The notes under the pieces were generated by a model. That model ran no database searches. It was not told where the DNA came from and was given only the letters and a program-made list of their open reading frames with translations. A stretch of DNA of 64,000 nt, taken from Cyathus striatus. Its lineage: Eukaryota > Basidiomycota > Agaricomycetes > Agaricales > Nidulariaceae. How positions within the stretch are numbered: the first letter of the stretch is position 1; each line of letters starts with the position of its first letter. The DNA is taken from the NCBI GenBank assembly GCA_025738555.1, contig JAOVFP010000007.1, positions 310,001 through 374,000 of the forward strand, given 5' to 3'. A program made the position numbers and the translations under genes. Of this stretch, positions 1 to 11,460 are shown in pieces.

Positions 1-3000
1 TCATGGCATCAGAACTTTCTATTAAATAATCAGGGTGAGGATCAAGGTGCTTTGGCACTGTTGGAGAACCAGTTTTACATTGATCCCAATCAGATCCATG
101 AACAAAATTTGCTAAATCAACTTGACATAAATTATGGTTTGGCAATATTTGAGCAGTTTCTTGGCCACACAACTGTTTTATATTATGAATAGGAACCCAA
201 AACAGTGTATTTTTGTTGCTATCTTCTACCCACCCATCTGAATGACAAGATTGAAATATTCTTCCACCTCCAAGTAAACTAAGTTTGCTAAAGTGATTTG
301 TGGTGGAGACTATATTCCCCACTCTGACAGTCTCATCACTTGAGCCAGACACCACTTGTGTTCCATCAGGAGGAAATGCCACTAATGTCACATAATCACT
401 GTGGCCTTCAAATGGTCCAGCAATGGATTTTCCACTCTCCACATTCCACACTCTGACAGTTCTGTCATCTGAGCCAGACACCACTTGTGTTCCATCAGGA
501 GAAAATGCCACTGATGTCACATAATGACTATGGCCTTCAAATGGTCCAGCAATTGTTTTTCCACTCTCCACATTCCACACTCTGACTGTTTGATCACCTG
601 AGCCAGAAACCACTTGTGTACCATCAGGAGAAAATGCCACCGATGTCACCCAGTTACTGTGGCCTTCAAATGGTTCAGCAATTGTTTTTCCACTCTCCAC
701 ATCCCACACTCTGACAGTTCTATCAGCTGAGCCAGACACCACTTGTGTTCCATCAGGAGAAAATGCCACTGATCTCACATAATGACTGTGGCCTTCAAAT
801 GGCCCAGCAATTGTTTTTCCACTCTCCACATTCCACACTCTGGCAGTTTCATCACATGAGCCAGACACCACTTGTAACCCATCAGAAGAAAATGCCACTG
901 ATATCACCCAATGACTGTGGCCTTGAAATGGTCCAGCAATAGTTTTTCCACTCTTGACATTCCATACTCTAACAGTTTGATCACCTGAGCCAGATACCAC
1001 TTGTGTTCCATCAGGAGAAAATGCCACTGATGTCACTGAATCACTGTGGCCTCGAAATGGTCCAGCAATGGTTTTTCTACTCTCCACATTCCACACTCTG
1101 ACAGTTCTATCATCTGAGCCAGACACCACTTGTGTTCCATCAGAAGAAAATGCCACTGATGTCACTGAATCATTGTGGTCTTCAAATGGTCGAGCAATTG
1201 TTTTTCCACTCTCCACATTCCACACTCTGATAGTTTTATCCCATGAGCCAGACACCACTTGTGTTCCATCAGGAGAAAATGCCACCGATGTCACCCAGTT
1301 ACTGTGGCCTTCAAATGGTTCAGCAATTGTTTTTCCACTCTCCACATCCCACACTCTGACAGTTCTATCAGCTGAGCCAGACACCACTTGTGTTCCATCA
1401 GGAGAAAATGCCACTGATCTCACATAATGACTGTGGCCTTCAAATGGCCCAGCAATTGTTTTTCCACTCTCCACATTCCACACTCTGACAGTTCTATCAT
1501 CTGAGCCAGACACCACTTGTGTTCCATCAGAAGAAAATGCCACTGATGTCACTGAATCATTGTGGTCTTCAAATGGTCGAGCAATTGTTTTTCCACTCTC
1601 CACATTCCACACTCTGATAGTTTTATCCCATGAGCCAGACACCACTTGTGTTCCATCAGGAGAAAATGCTACTGATGTCACTGAATCACTGTGGCCTTCA
1701 AATGGTCCAGCAACAGTTTTTCCACTCTCCACATTCCACACTCTGACAGTTTGATCATCTGAGCCAGACACTACTTGTGTTCCATCAGGAGAAAATGCCA
1801 CTGATATCACAGAATAACTGTGGCCTTCAAATAGTCCAGCAGTATTTTTTCTACTCTCCACATTCCACACTCTGACAGTCCCATCATCTGAGCCATATGC
1901 AATATCTCTTCCACTAGAAGAATATGGAACACTAGTCACAGATGATTCTGTGTAGTGTACTGAATACATTGTTTGGTTCCAGACTCTGTCCCTCCCTTTT
2001 CTAATTGAAAGTGTATTTCCAAAGAAAGGTGAGTAGTGTTTTGCAATCAAAGAATTTTCAGGTGCAAATGATAATACTGATATATATATATGTGGTGTGC
2101 TTCTTTTTATTGGAATGTAGAAGTTTGTAAAAAGATTGATACTCTCTTCAATGAGATTAAGTTGATTCAAATTTATCTAAACAAATTTTAGTGTTTCATT
2201 TAGTTAAAATAGTTTATAATATACCTTTGTACAAGATGTTAGTCTTTTCATCATTTGAAGGGCTGTATGTATCTCATATAAGTAACTCATGACCTCCAAC
2301 CAGTATAGGAACTTGCAATATAAGAACACATTTAATTCTTTTATTATAAATATGTGATCAAATACTTCATTTTCAATAATGTCGATATAATGCATGTTCC
2401 AATATTTGCAACAGTATTGAAGATGTGTAGGTATATGCTGGTTTGTTATTTGTGATAAGTTTTCAGTGTCCTCTTTTGATATGTATGATGTTTTGATTTT
2501 GCAAATGTTAAATTTAAGTTTACTATTGAGAATTTTGAAAACCATTTTGGTCATTCTTAGTACATGTTCATTTCTAATAATTTCCCACATTACATTATTT
2601 AATCCCCCTGCTAAAAATTCAACAAATGATAAATGATGGAATGTTACATTGTTATCATTTATTGAAATGACAGGTTGAAGATAATGTAATATTCCCTGAA
2701 CTTCACTTGCAATCTCATCCTCATTGCCACTAACATCTAAGAAGTGTGGAATGACCTCCTTTCTCAATTGTGATTTTGCAATTAATACTGTTGCCAATAC
2801 TTGTCTCACAATTTCCTTTCTATCTTCATTCCATTTTCCAAAAGAAGCTTCAAGTATTTGGTAATATAGAACATCAGCTCCATTCCCTATCTGTCCAGAT
2901 AGGACTTGCTTAAGCTTTATAATTGGTGAAGGTTGCTCATCATTTTCTGAATTCATGGTAATATACTTGACTGCAGTAGATGCCCAGATAAACAATCCAC

Positions 3001-3950
3001 CAGCTTTTTTGCACATCGCCTGTAATGTATCCTCTATTGAATGAAGTTGCAATTCACATTGGTGATTTTCAAAGCTTTTCTTGAGAAAGAAATATATGTC
3101 TTGATTTATTTGTGAGTCAAGTTTCCAATCAGTTTCCAATCTGATAATCTTGCAAAATTTTTCATTCTCAATAACACATGGTAGAGAACCATATCTTCCA
3201 GTTAAGATAAGCTTATAGTGCTTGGGAAGCCCAATCCAATTTTGTAAAGTCTTTTTCAAAGATGTTAACAGCTCAGATGATTTGCATTCATCTAGTCCAT
3301 CAATAACAAATGCAGGTGGATTTTTTTTCAATTGTTCATGGTAAGTATTCAGTGGGTCAGCAATTAGATGTTTGAACTGCCATTCAATTCTCACAAGTTG
3401 GAAGTTGTTATCAAGATGTTCCCCAATCTTTTCATTCAGAAAAGCATACTTTGACTTGGATGCTAAATCTGAAGCTATTGTTCTCCAAACTACAGCAGCA
3501 TCACCTAAGATATTATCATCCCTCTTAAAGAAATGGCAGCCACCCAGTCTCTTCCAGTTGTTTGAGTTTAGAGTTTCAACCAAAGTAGAGGCTATTGCAG
3601 ATTTTCCTGAGCCAGGACCACCAGTAATCCACATAATGTTTGTAGTGGACTCATCTATGAATGAAAATGATGATTTATTTTATAAATATACAATATATGA
3701 ACATACCAAAATCATTCAACCAATTATAAATATCATTCAGAATGGTAACTCTTGTCCCTTCCATACAGGGAGTTGGACAATGTATATTATGATCAACAGG
3801 TTTCAATAACTTCAGTTTTTCAGAGATTTCATCATTTTTTATATTGTAATAATTGTTTTGATCACGACCAATAGCATTCTGCTGACCACCAAGCACATTG
3901 ACATTGTTTGTATTGGTGAACATTTGAGCATTGGATTGGGTTTGAGCCAT
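1..3950 (-). CDS. NLR1: NACHT-WD40 STAND protein, 3' end outside window
   Basis: A three-exon NLR-like gene. Exon 1 is 3950-3707, exon 2 is 3654-2225 and exon 3 runs from 2176 past base 1. The introns (52 and 48 nt) have GT/AG ends and joining them keeps one frame for at least 1,283 codons. I chose the ATG at 3950 because the MAQT start is conserved in all three loci of the window. Domains in order: N-terminal segment with NVNVLGGQQNAIGRDQ (residues ~15-40); NACHT with Walker A GGPGSGKS (93-100), Walker B FVIDGLDE (197-204) and sensor-like KLILTGR (229-235); helical linker; 13 WD40 units; and the C-terminal block with LFWVP. This class (HET-D/HET-E, NWD) senses non-self and oligomerises through NACHT; that role here is inferred. 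The codons are nearly free of CpG, yet I found no stop or frameshift. Confidence 0.88.
300..1960 (-). repeat. WD40 repeat array of NLR1 (129-bp units)
   Basis: Thirteen units of 129 bp (43 residues), the first degenerate. The units are almost identical outside two short variable spots: the two residues after GHS (DS, DY, NW, HY, HW, YS) and the residues flanking D in GS-x-D-x-T (WK, DR, AR, GQ, CE, SE). The array contains long perfect copies of itself: 641-840 repeats at 1286-1485 (offset 645 bp, five units), and about 1108-1265 repeats at about 1495-1652 (offset 387 bp, three units). Whole blocks have therefore been duplicated in frame recently. Because 129 is a multiple of three, the antisense strand is also open in places. 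Confidence 0.93.
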
Positions 3951-4053
3951 TGTAAGTGCAGGGAATTCAATGTTGAACTTGTGTGCTGTTGAGAACTTGA
4001 GCAATGAAGTGTTTGAGAAGACGAAAGGAGGAATGAAGGTTAATGTGGACGAG

Positions 4054-4060
4054 CTATATA
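4054..4060 (-). promoter_or_regulatory. TATA box of NLR1
   Basis: A TATATAGC motif on the minus strand lies about 105 bp upstream of the NLR1 start codon. The same motif lies about 102 bp upstream of NLR2 and about 105 bp upstream of NLR3, inside an otherwise diverging promoter. The CpG-depleted tract of the gene ends just beyond this site. Confidence 0.55.
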
Positions 4061-4399
4061 TTGTATCACATTGCAGTTGACATGTGTACTAAACGTGTAC
4101 CAAGCCAGATAATCGGAATGATCAAATTATTACTGAATATTAATTCCTGTTCTATGTATAGAGCCCGACAACGCGTTTGCATTACGCGTGTTAATATCAC
4201 AAACAACAAATTTCATGCCTTCGTCACGACGATATCAAGAGGACGAAAAGTTCATCGATGATTCCTATTCTTACAGTATTGCTTACTACTGAATGCGAGT
4301 TACACAAGCTGTAAGCAACCTGCAGGATCGCAATGAACCCGTCGACTTACTCCTTCTGCTATCGCATGTGCGTGCCATCACTATCTAACTTCTCCTTCA

Positions 4400-4850
4400 G
4401 TTCTTTCTCCTTTCACATCGCAAGTAAGTACTTCATTTCGATATCACCTTGATCTAGCTAACACTACAAATACCCAGCGTGTTAGTGGACATAGCTATTA
4501 GGAAGATGAAATCTTGGATACAATAAGGACCATTATGAATATTATGACCACGAATAGGCGTGCTTTTCCGAATGCTAATACGAGATCGATATGGCCCGAT
4601 ATGGATGGATTGTTGTTGTTGTACGTTCCCGTGTTCTTGCTTCCCACATATGATACTCACTCCTTGAAATCGCGGAAAGAAAGCTGGAGCTGTACTGCAT
4701 GTACCACCATATCACCGGCTTCTCCGATTTCGTATGATTCTCGGTTGTACGTATGCGACAAAATTGTGAAGAAATGAAGCGGGGACGTGAATGAAGACAG
4801 TGAACGACGACGTAGTCTCCTTTCCACTTCGCCTGGATGCTTCATGTTTC
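4400..4850 (+). pseudogene. Decayed divergent exon upstream of NLR1
   Basis: This stretch is homologous to 30,900-31,300 (upstream of NLR2) and 61,430-61,880 (upstream of NLR3). In the NLR2 copy the plus strand reads as an exon-like frame (see 30,973-31,240). Here the same region reads in shifted frames and keeps the YDTH and RKES words near 4650-4685, so it is a remnant. It sits head to head with the NLR gene and has been carried along in each duplication. The protein family is not recognised. Confidence 0.4.
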
Positions 4851-5590
4851 CCGTTGGTTAAGACACTACTTCTTCGTTAGGTAGTCTGAATCTGACAGAG
4901 GATGCCACCGTTCATATTCGCTTACATTACTTTGTCTCACTGTGCTCCGTTCTTATTGTTGATACACGTGTCCTCGTCTAAAACTTACCTGAGTGCCCCC
5001 TAATCAGTTTGATTTACAGCATACGCCCTTCAAACGTTACTTTCCTACATTTGTCCAAGACAAAGGTTTGGATCGGTGGAGAGCTAGTTTTCTGAGATCA
5101 ATAACATCTTCTTAGATACGAAGTATAATTTGATTTGCTGGCAACAGTTGTGTTATGCGTGTTGTACAAGTCTATGAATTTGAATGTATATTATGAATGG
5201 CTATATTTATTTACCTCGAAGATTTAATTGTACGCAATGTTTCCGCGTTGATGCCTTCCATAGATATAAATGGGAATCACAAAAAACTTACTGACCATTT
5301 GGATTTTCCATGTCGTTGTTGATCATAGTTCTCAGTATTATACTCTATACACATCCCCTTCAGACTTATCTGTACTCATAGTGATGAACAGTATTATAAG
5401 TACTGATTGGCTGCATAACTTATATATGTAGCTATCATTTCCATCGCGCTGAGCTATACCTGATGATGCTTATGATTCACTATTGCTTGATTCTTAAGGG
5501 CTATAGACCCCACCAAATACTGATGGCCTTATATGACCTGATATGGCCAGGTCTGAACAAATATGCCGATCTCGATTTTTCCGACATAGG
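4850..5590. other. Intergenic, shared with 61,905-62,390 and 10,590-11,460
   Basis: No gene is seen. The sequence around 4852-4985 recurs at about 61,907 and, more diverged, at about 10,640, which shows that the family A repeat unit begins upstream of its recognisable exons. The stretch 5,000-5,590 is AT-rich and has no supported frame. Confidence 0.5.
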
Positions 5591-6189
5591 ATCGCCCGGC
5601 ACTTACTTACATTTTGTCTCTCACCAGTGTCAGTGGTTCGAAAAACATCCGATTGGATCGACTTGATGTTTACGGGCATCGATTAACCAGTGCGCTCTAT
5701 TTCTATAGGCATCGATGGTCCAGGAGGTTGGCTCTGTTAAAATTATATCGTGTGTAGGAGCGCATAAGTCAGAAGCAATGAGGACATCGAATCTTGATGT
5801 GAACGGTCGGAGTCCCAAGTTTTGGTTCTGGCGTTTGTTGAAGATCATACTCAATAGCTGTTATCGATGTAACATGTGCGTTTCCCTTCGTGGTCGAGTG
5901 TACTCTAGTTACCAACTCGTTACTCGTAGACGCACTCGACATGTGTACGCGCTTCACTTTGCCAATTTGCCTGCCGTTGATAAGATAAGATTGACATCAC
6001 ATGATATGTGTGTAAAAATCGAATTTCCGAACTTCCGAGTCCCGACGCTGTTCTGAACTCAACGTCAACCTGGACCTTCACCATTCCGCTTCTACGACAC
6101 CATGGACTCATATATGGCACACTACTACTCGCTACACAATCTTATGAAGACTGGAAGATACTCTATTTAGACAACCTGGAGCGCCAACC

Positions 6190-6520
6190 CGCTGAGTGAC
6201 AGTCCCAAAGCTCGTCTTCCCATGTTAAAACGTCGAATGCCGGCAGCAATAGTCGTTCGAGACTTGAAGGAGTAGAGAGCAGAGGAGCAGTAAACGTTGG
6301 GTATCTATATCATGTGGTAAGCACCGTCTCCATTCCTCGATATGGATGCTCAGCTAGTCCTCGTCCTGTGTCGACTCGTTACCGCTTCATTCGTACACTA
6401 ACTTTTCGTCTCTCACAGGACAATGCGAGATCTCTTACGTCGCCCAATAATCGACAGTTGAATTCAGTGGGTTGTACAGGATGAATTGGACTATCACAGC
6501 CTTACGCTCATGACAGGTGT
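6190..6520 (+). pseudogene. Family A exon1-intron-exon2 relic
   Basis: An exon-1 tail ends near 6310 at a GTAAGCACC donor. An acceptor (TCTCACAG) follows near 6419, and an exon-2-like segment ends near 6517 at GACAG/GTGTG. The order, spacing and splice signals match the intact gene at 55,229-55,575. Stops and substitutions break the frame, so this is a dead copy. Confidence 0.45.
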
Positions 6521-6689
6521 GTTCGTTTCTCTGCTTTCCCTCCTCCCTGTTGACGATTGAACCTACCTGAAGCACGGATAACCATTATCATCCAAGACCT
6601 TCATTTCACCCTTTGCATCATTTCACCCTTTCAAACACATCTCCAAGATGACTGTGTCCTCACCACGTACCGCGATCCACCCAGCGTCG

Positions 6690-6830
6690 GTTTCAAAGCG
6701 TTCACCTGTCTCCGTTCTCTACGCCCCTCGAAACGCCTACTTCCTCAGAGAGCGTTCCCGTTACCTACTCCAACGCTATTCCAGATCCGTATCATATGCC
6801 TACGATTAGCCTATGAAGAACTGAAACGGG
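6690..6830 (+). pseudogene. Family A exon3-like relic
   Basis: One frame reads VLYAPRNAYFLRERSRYLLQ, which corresponds to NVYTFTLG near 19,620, PYASRNAFSFTEV near 18,660 and VYAFTLNIRRVQ near 63,590. This P-Y-A-x-R-N-x-Y segment is the most recognisable protein word of the family. Stops follow soon after. The function is unknown. Confidence 0.35.
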
Positions 6831-9269
6831 GAGCGAACCGTGGTAAAGCTTCTATAGTGTGGTGAAGGCTATCGTTGTGCGTGCAGGTGGCACTGCGGGC
6901 TCTGCTGGATTCGAGTTAGGGTGGAAGGGGGTATATGGTCGAGCGGAGAAGCGAGGCGGTGATGGTTCTAGCTAACTGGTTCCTGGCTGACGTTGTTCCG
7001 CACGTTCTGCACGTCATTCTCGAGGTTGGCGGCAACGTTTCGCCTGTCCAAGGAGACGCTTTTCATCCTCTTTATGATCCGCCTTACACTGCCTATTCTT
7101 ATACATGGCTACAACTATAACAGTGACCACCCGGTGCATCCGACACGAAGAACAACACGGATTCGTACTGCGCTTCAGATTCCTTGGCCTTACCGCGCGT
7201 ACATCCGGCGTACACTCAGCCGTCCGATCTAAGGCTACACCAGGTGATGATGCGCGTAGGATGTGATGAAGTTATTAGTGGCCGTTGTCTACGTTGATGT
7301 AACGTGGGCACTGGAGTTTGAGTTGGCTTGATAAGAGGATGGGTAGTCGTGTCGAGTTGCGTTGGAAGGGTGTAAGACTAGGGAGATCCCAGATTGCGTC
7401 TTGGCCGACGAACGTACGCGTCGTTCTGTTCGCTTTGCACGTCACTGACGGGGTGGACTTCCAACGATACTTTCGATGAAGCGAGAGCAGTCTTCACTCT
7501 TCAAGCGTTGATGTCATCGACTTCTCTTAACGCCCCTTCCGTCCCCCGCAACGTCTCCGCTGCTTTCGCCCCCTTGGATACCCGGCACACCTGCATATGA
7601 AGTGAGGCGGGGCGAGGAAGAAGAGGCTAGACATTTGCCTTAAACACGCCTGTCTCCTTTGATACTTGTATCAACTTCGTTCAATATACCCTTGTAAACT
7701 TACGCGTCCACGTAGAGCATTCACGATAATAACGGAGATTGACGATTTACCGTTCGGGAGCTGTCAATTTTGTTGATCAGGATGGAGTGAAAGGGGTGGA
7801 GGCTTGAGGGCCGAGGACGGGAACGGGAACGGTTCATAATGATGTTGTGTTCTTTTCGTGTTCTGTAGGATGGTTGCTCTGGAGGCGTACATCGACGTCG
7901 CGCCTATTCAGCGAGGTGTACTCATGATCTCTGAAGCTGATATCGTCGGTGCTCACGACCCTACTTCCGTTCTATACAACGGCTTTCTTGCTTTCTCCTC
8001 CTCGAGGCCCACGCACGAAGACGCCTGCGCAGGTAGCCGCCTATGCTGAGGAGCCGGAGTGCGGGGTGCAAGACTCGATAGCGTGTTTACTTGCGATGCT
8101 TCCGATACCTTCACCGTTCACCTGGCTGCTTCCCAAACCCGCGACAATTATGTGTAGAAGAGTGAAGGAAGTGTGTTTGGTGGCGCCCGCTATTCTTGGT
8201 TGGAGGCTAGGAGATGCCAAGTCGATACGAGGTGCGTAGGGTCAGCCTCTAAGCACGTCAACGTACAGCTGGGAGTGCACGTTTCGCATAACGCAGTTGT
8301 AGTGTCTTTGCCTCTTCCCGATTTCGTCGAAATGAGCTATCAACCCACTTATAGTCACTTCACAATGATCTCCCATCCTGCAGTCTTTTCCACTTCAACG
8401 ACTATCCTGAATGGTGCCTGTCATTTGTGAACGCAAACTCTACCAGCTAATATCCTTTGTGGTCAATAGACGTGGAAGAATGGTCCCTATCGTCACACGA
8501 CGATTCTCGCTGCACTATGCTTTGACGTTGTACCGTTTGGCCGATGGGAAGAACCACTTCCCTCGTGTCGCTTCTGCGTAACCTTTCGAACTGTGCTGGA
8601 GGGTGACTCTACGCCCTCGTTACGATGCATCTCCCTGCCTTACTGTCCAACTTCCGTGCGTTTATGAGAAGGGCTGAGAGGCAACCACTAGTTCTATCAT
8701 CGCGGTGTGACGTGTCAGCCCGTTCGCATTATAGAATCAAGCTAAGTCAGAGGGCAACGCACCTCTCACAGGCTAATCGGACATCTTTCGGACAATGTCG
8801 AACTGCATCTTCCCCCACTCGTCAACAACTTCGCGCACTCTTACCCTCCTTCGCCTCCCGCTGCCTTTATTTCGTTCCGACTTTGCCGGCGTTACATGGC
8901 GATTTCTTGCTGGCAAAGCGAGCGTAGTCATGCGTGGTTTGTGGTGGACACTCTGGTTCTTGTGGGTGTTCTTGGCTAGATCAGGCTGCCAGGTAAGGTC
9001 AATCCCTCCTTTTTGAGTGTGGTCAAGATAACTAACCTTGCGTCCAAGACTTACCAAGGTGTCTACACGAATGTGCCCGGTTCAACTTATGCTCACTTGC
9101 GCGTGATACATTGTGATACGTTTGGAAGGGGGTACGGTTGCTCGGCGTTGGGAGATCTTTTACATTGGTAGTCTGGTGGGTTTAACCACCCCCCTGTTGC
9201 GCGTGGATCACAACTAATTTGAAGTTGTCGTAGCAGAACCACCACTTTTGTCGAAGGATAAATCGCATT

Positions 9270-11460
9270 TTGGCCTCGTATCATTCGACAGAGAGGAAGA
9301 ATCAATTCTCTATGACTGTTTAACTTACGCTGGCCTTTCGAGCAAGGGTTATGGGGTGATTCCTGCCTTCACGTCTGGCTTCCGCTCCTGCAGGGATAAG
9401 GAACGTGAGATTCTTCATTGAATCTATTACTGTAACGTGTCGTAGCAACACGCCCGCAGGATTGAGCTGATGATTTAACGAAACAATGAAACAATGTGTC
9501 CGTTTGCGTTTGCGACACATTGCTACGTGTAAAACCAATGTCCACTCGTTCTGCTGCTTCCCGATTGAGCTAGGAGGTATGTGCATGTGGTTTGAGCATT
9601 GTCTCTGGGCTACGTGGAGCTGTAGGGATGTCCCTCCATTCTTTCATGGCTGAAGCAGTTCCTTGTGTCCTGGTGCGTTACTCTACCATATACTCCTTTG
9701 CTCATTGAAGATTCCTTATAAGTGTAACTGTCATATAGTAATCGACGTTTAAGGCATAACCTATGCCCCCTGTCGTTCTACGACTGGAGCTGTCTCTTCA
9801 ACGCACACTACCCCTGCGCCGCTTCCAACCTCGATACTATCACGTTTAAAACGCTCCTCACAGTACTCGCTTCTTGACTTCAATCAGTCTCAGTCTATTA
9901 CGTGGTGCCGTCTCCTCTCTCTGCACCTACAATGGCGTCCTGCAAAGGAGGGAGAGAGGGTCAAGGGTCTTGGTATACACATGACTACAACCACAACCCC
10001 TGTGTCCGTGATCACAAAGATCATGAAGAATACACACAGATCAGCAAGTTCTTTTCACCACCCGTATATCAGGTGTCACCTCCAGGCCAGGTTCCGACTT
10101 GCAACATCTATGGCTTCACGTTGAACGTTCCCAGATCTCAGAATCATTTCCAGCACCATCTCCTCTGCGTACCATATGATGAAACCTGCGAAGGCGGTTG
10201 AGAAGGGTTTGGGTGGTGTGTGTAGGATCGTGTCAGCGGAAGTTATATTTTGTTGTTTGAGTTGTAGCGGAATAGGGAGGGTGACTGGAGATTCGAGAAC
10301 GAGGAAGACGTAATTCTCAGAATTCTTCCAGACTGACGTTTGTCTTATTCTCTCTTTACATTGTATATTAAGTAAACGACGGCGTTACGTCTATCTAACA
10401 GGGCTTATCTTCTCCGACGCCGATGTCATCAATTCTTTCTAACGTCTACGGTCTATCTGTCCCTCCGCGTACGAAGGGGCCAGCACAACAGACGGAGCTA
10501 CGCAGAGGAATGGAATGTGGGTGCGTGACAGCTATTTAAGGCTCTCCTTTTATCCCCTCCAATTCCTCTGGTCGTTGCGAGAATTGCACTGGGTGAGAGG
10601 AGCTAGTTTTTCATTGGATGCTACTTTCCTGTTCATTAATACACTGCTTCGTCTTTGATCGGCAGTCCGACACCGACAGAGGATGCCGCCGTTAACATTC
10701 GATTACATAACCTCTTTATACTGTTTCGTCCTCATTGTCGATCCGTGTGTCCTCGTTTAAGGGCATTCAGAGTATTCATAACCTCCTCCGTGTCTTAACT
10801 TGTCTCTGATTTTGCGAATTGCAATCTTCATGGGCCAATGTTCGATTGTTGACGTCCATTAGAACGGGTCGTGTGCTGGTGGTTTATAATTTTGGTATTC
10901 GAGGCATGCTCAGGTAGTTGAACTCGACACCGGCAAGTATGTACCTTTTGTTCTGGTCGCAGTTAACCCAATAACGTGTAATTTGGTGTTGATTCAGAAC
11001 TTTGGTCTATACCGGGTTGAAGGCAAATTAGTGGCTTAAACCAAGCTTGAACGACATACATACCTAAATTAAACTTAGGTCTTGCGGATCGAGTGCAGTT
11101 TTCGTCTCATCCAGGTGCAGAGCGCACTGTGAGCATGCGCTTTACACAAATGGAAAGTTGGTTTATACTGTACCATTTCAACCAACTGTTCAGTAACGCA
11201 TCACACGATGCCGTGAACATGAACAAATATACCTTTCATCACGCGTCACATTGCTGCATGAACAGAGGTACAGGGAAATAGTTATAATTATAAAATAAAA
11301 TCGTCGCTATTTGTCGAAATTTTGGCTAAAAATCGTTTAGTGATGAACAGATGTCCATTTGTCACACATCACACTGACATTTGAACAGAGGGTCAAACTG
11401 TTCATCGTCGTCACAGCGTAATTCGACGAACAGTTGGTCGAAATGGTACAGTATTAGCTA
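9270..11460. other. Intergenic region with one family A-like frame
   Basis: No intact gene is evident. A plus frame at about 9930-10200 contains NIYGFTLNVPRSQNHFQHHL, clearly related to VYAFTLNIRRVQTYIQRQL near 63,590, so another decayed family A segment lies here. From 10,640 the sequence parallels 4,860-5,000. The AT-rich part at 11,270-11,460 shows no coding signal. Confidence 0.4.

Larger units (their letters stand above)
5590..9270 (+). repeat. Family A copy A1 (degenerate multi-exon gene copy)
   Basis: Landmark blocks recur in the same order in the other plus-strand copies: a start block near 5591 (also 11471, 35871, 62390), a block with GATAAGATAAGAT near 5979 (11851, 17877, 62757), the block reading FLADVVPHVLHV near 6975 (63316; diverged at 12790 and 18903), the block reading DVAPIQRGVLMISEADI near 7890 (14170, 20290, 38640, 48140), and an end block near 9105-9260. 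Divergence is roughly 15-30% by eye. CpG is normal here and no long intact frame survives. The ancestor looks like a protein-coding gene with short introns. Confidence 0.65.

Noticed and set aside
745..1754. Plus-strand frames reading FPLSTFHTLTVLS repeats over NLR1, and the same at 27,211-27,681 and 60,147-60,935
   Set aside because: They are antisense to the WD40 units. A 129-bp unit is divisible by three, so the opposite strand stays open automatically.
3372..3809. Plus-strand frame of 145 codons, also at 29,128-29,565
   Set aside because: It is antisense to the NACHT exon and first intron, and is conserved only because the sense exon is.
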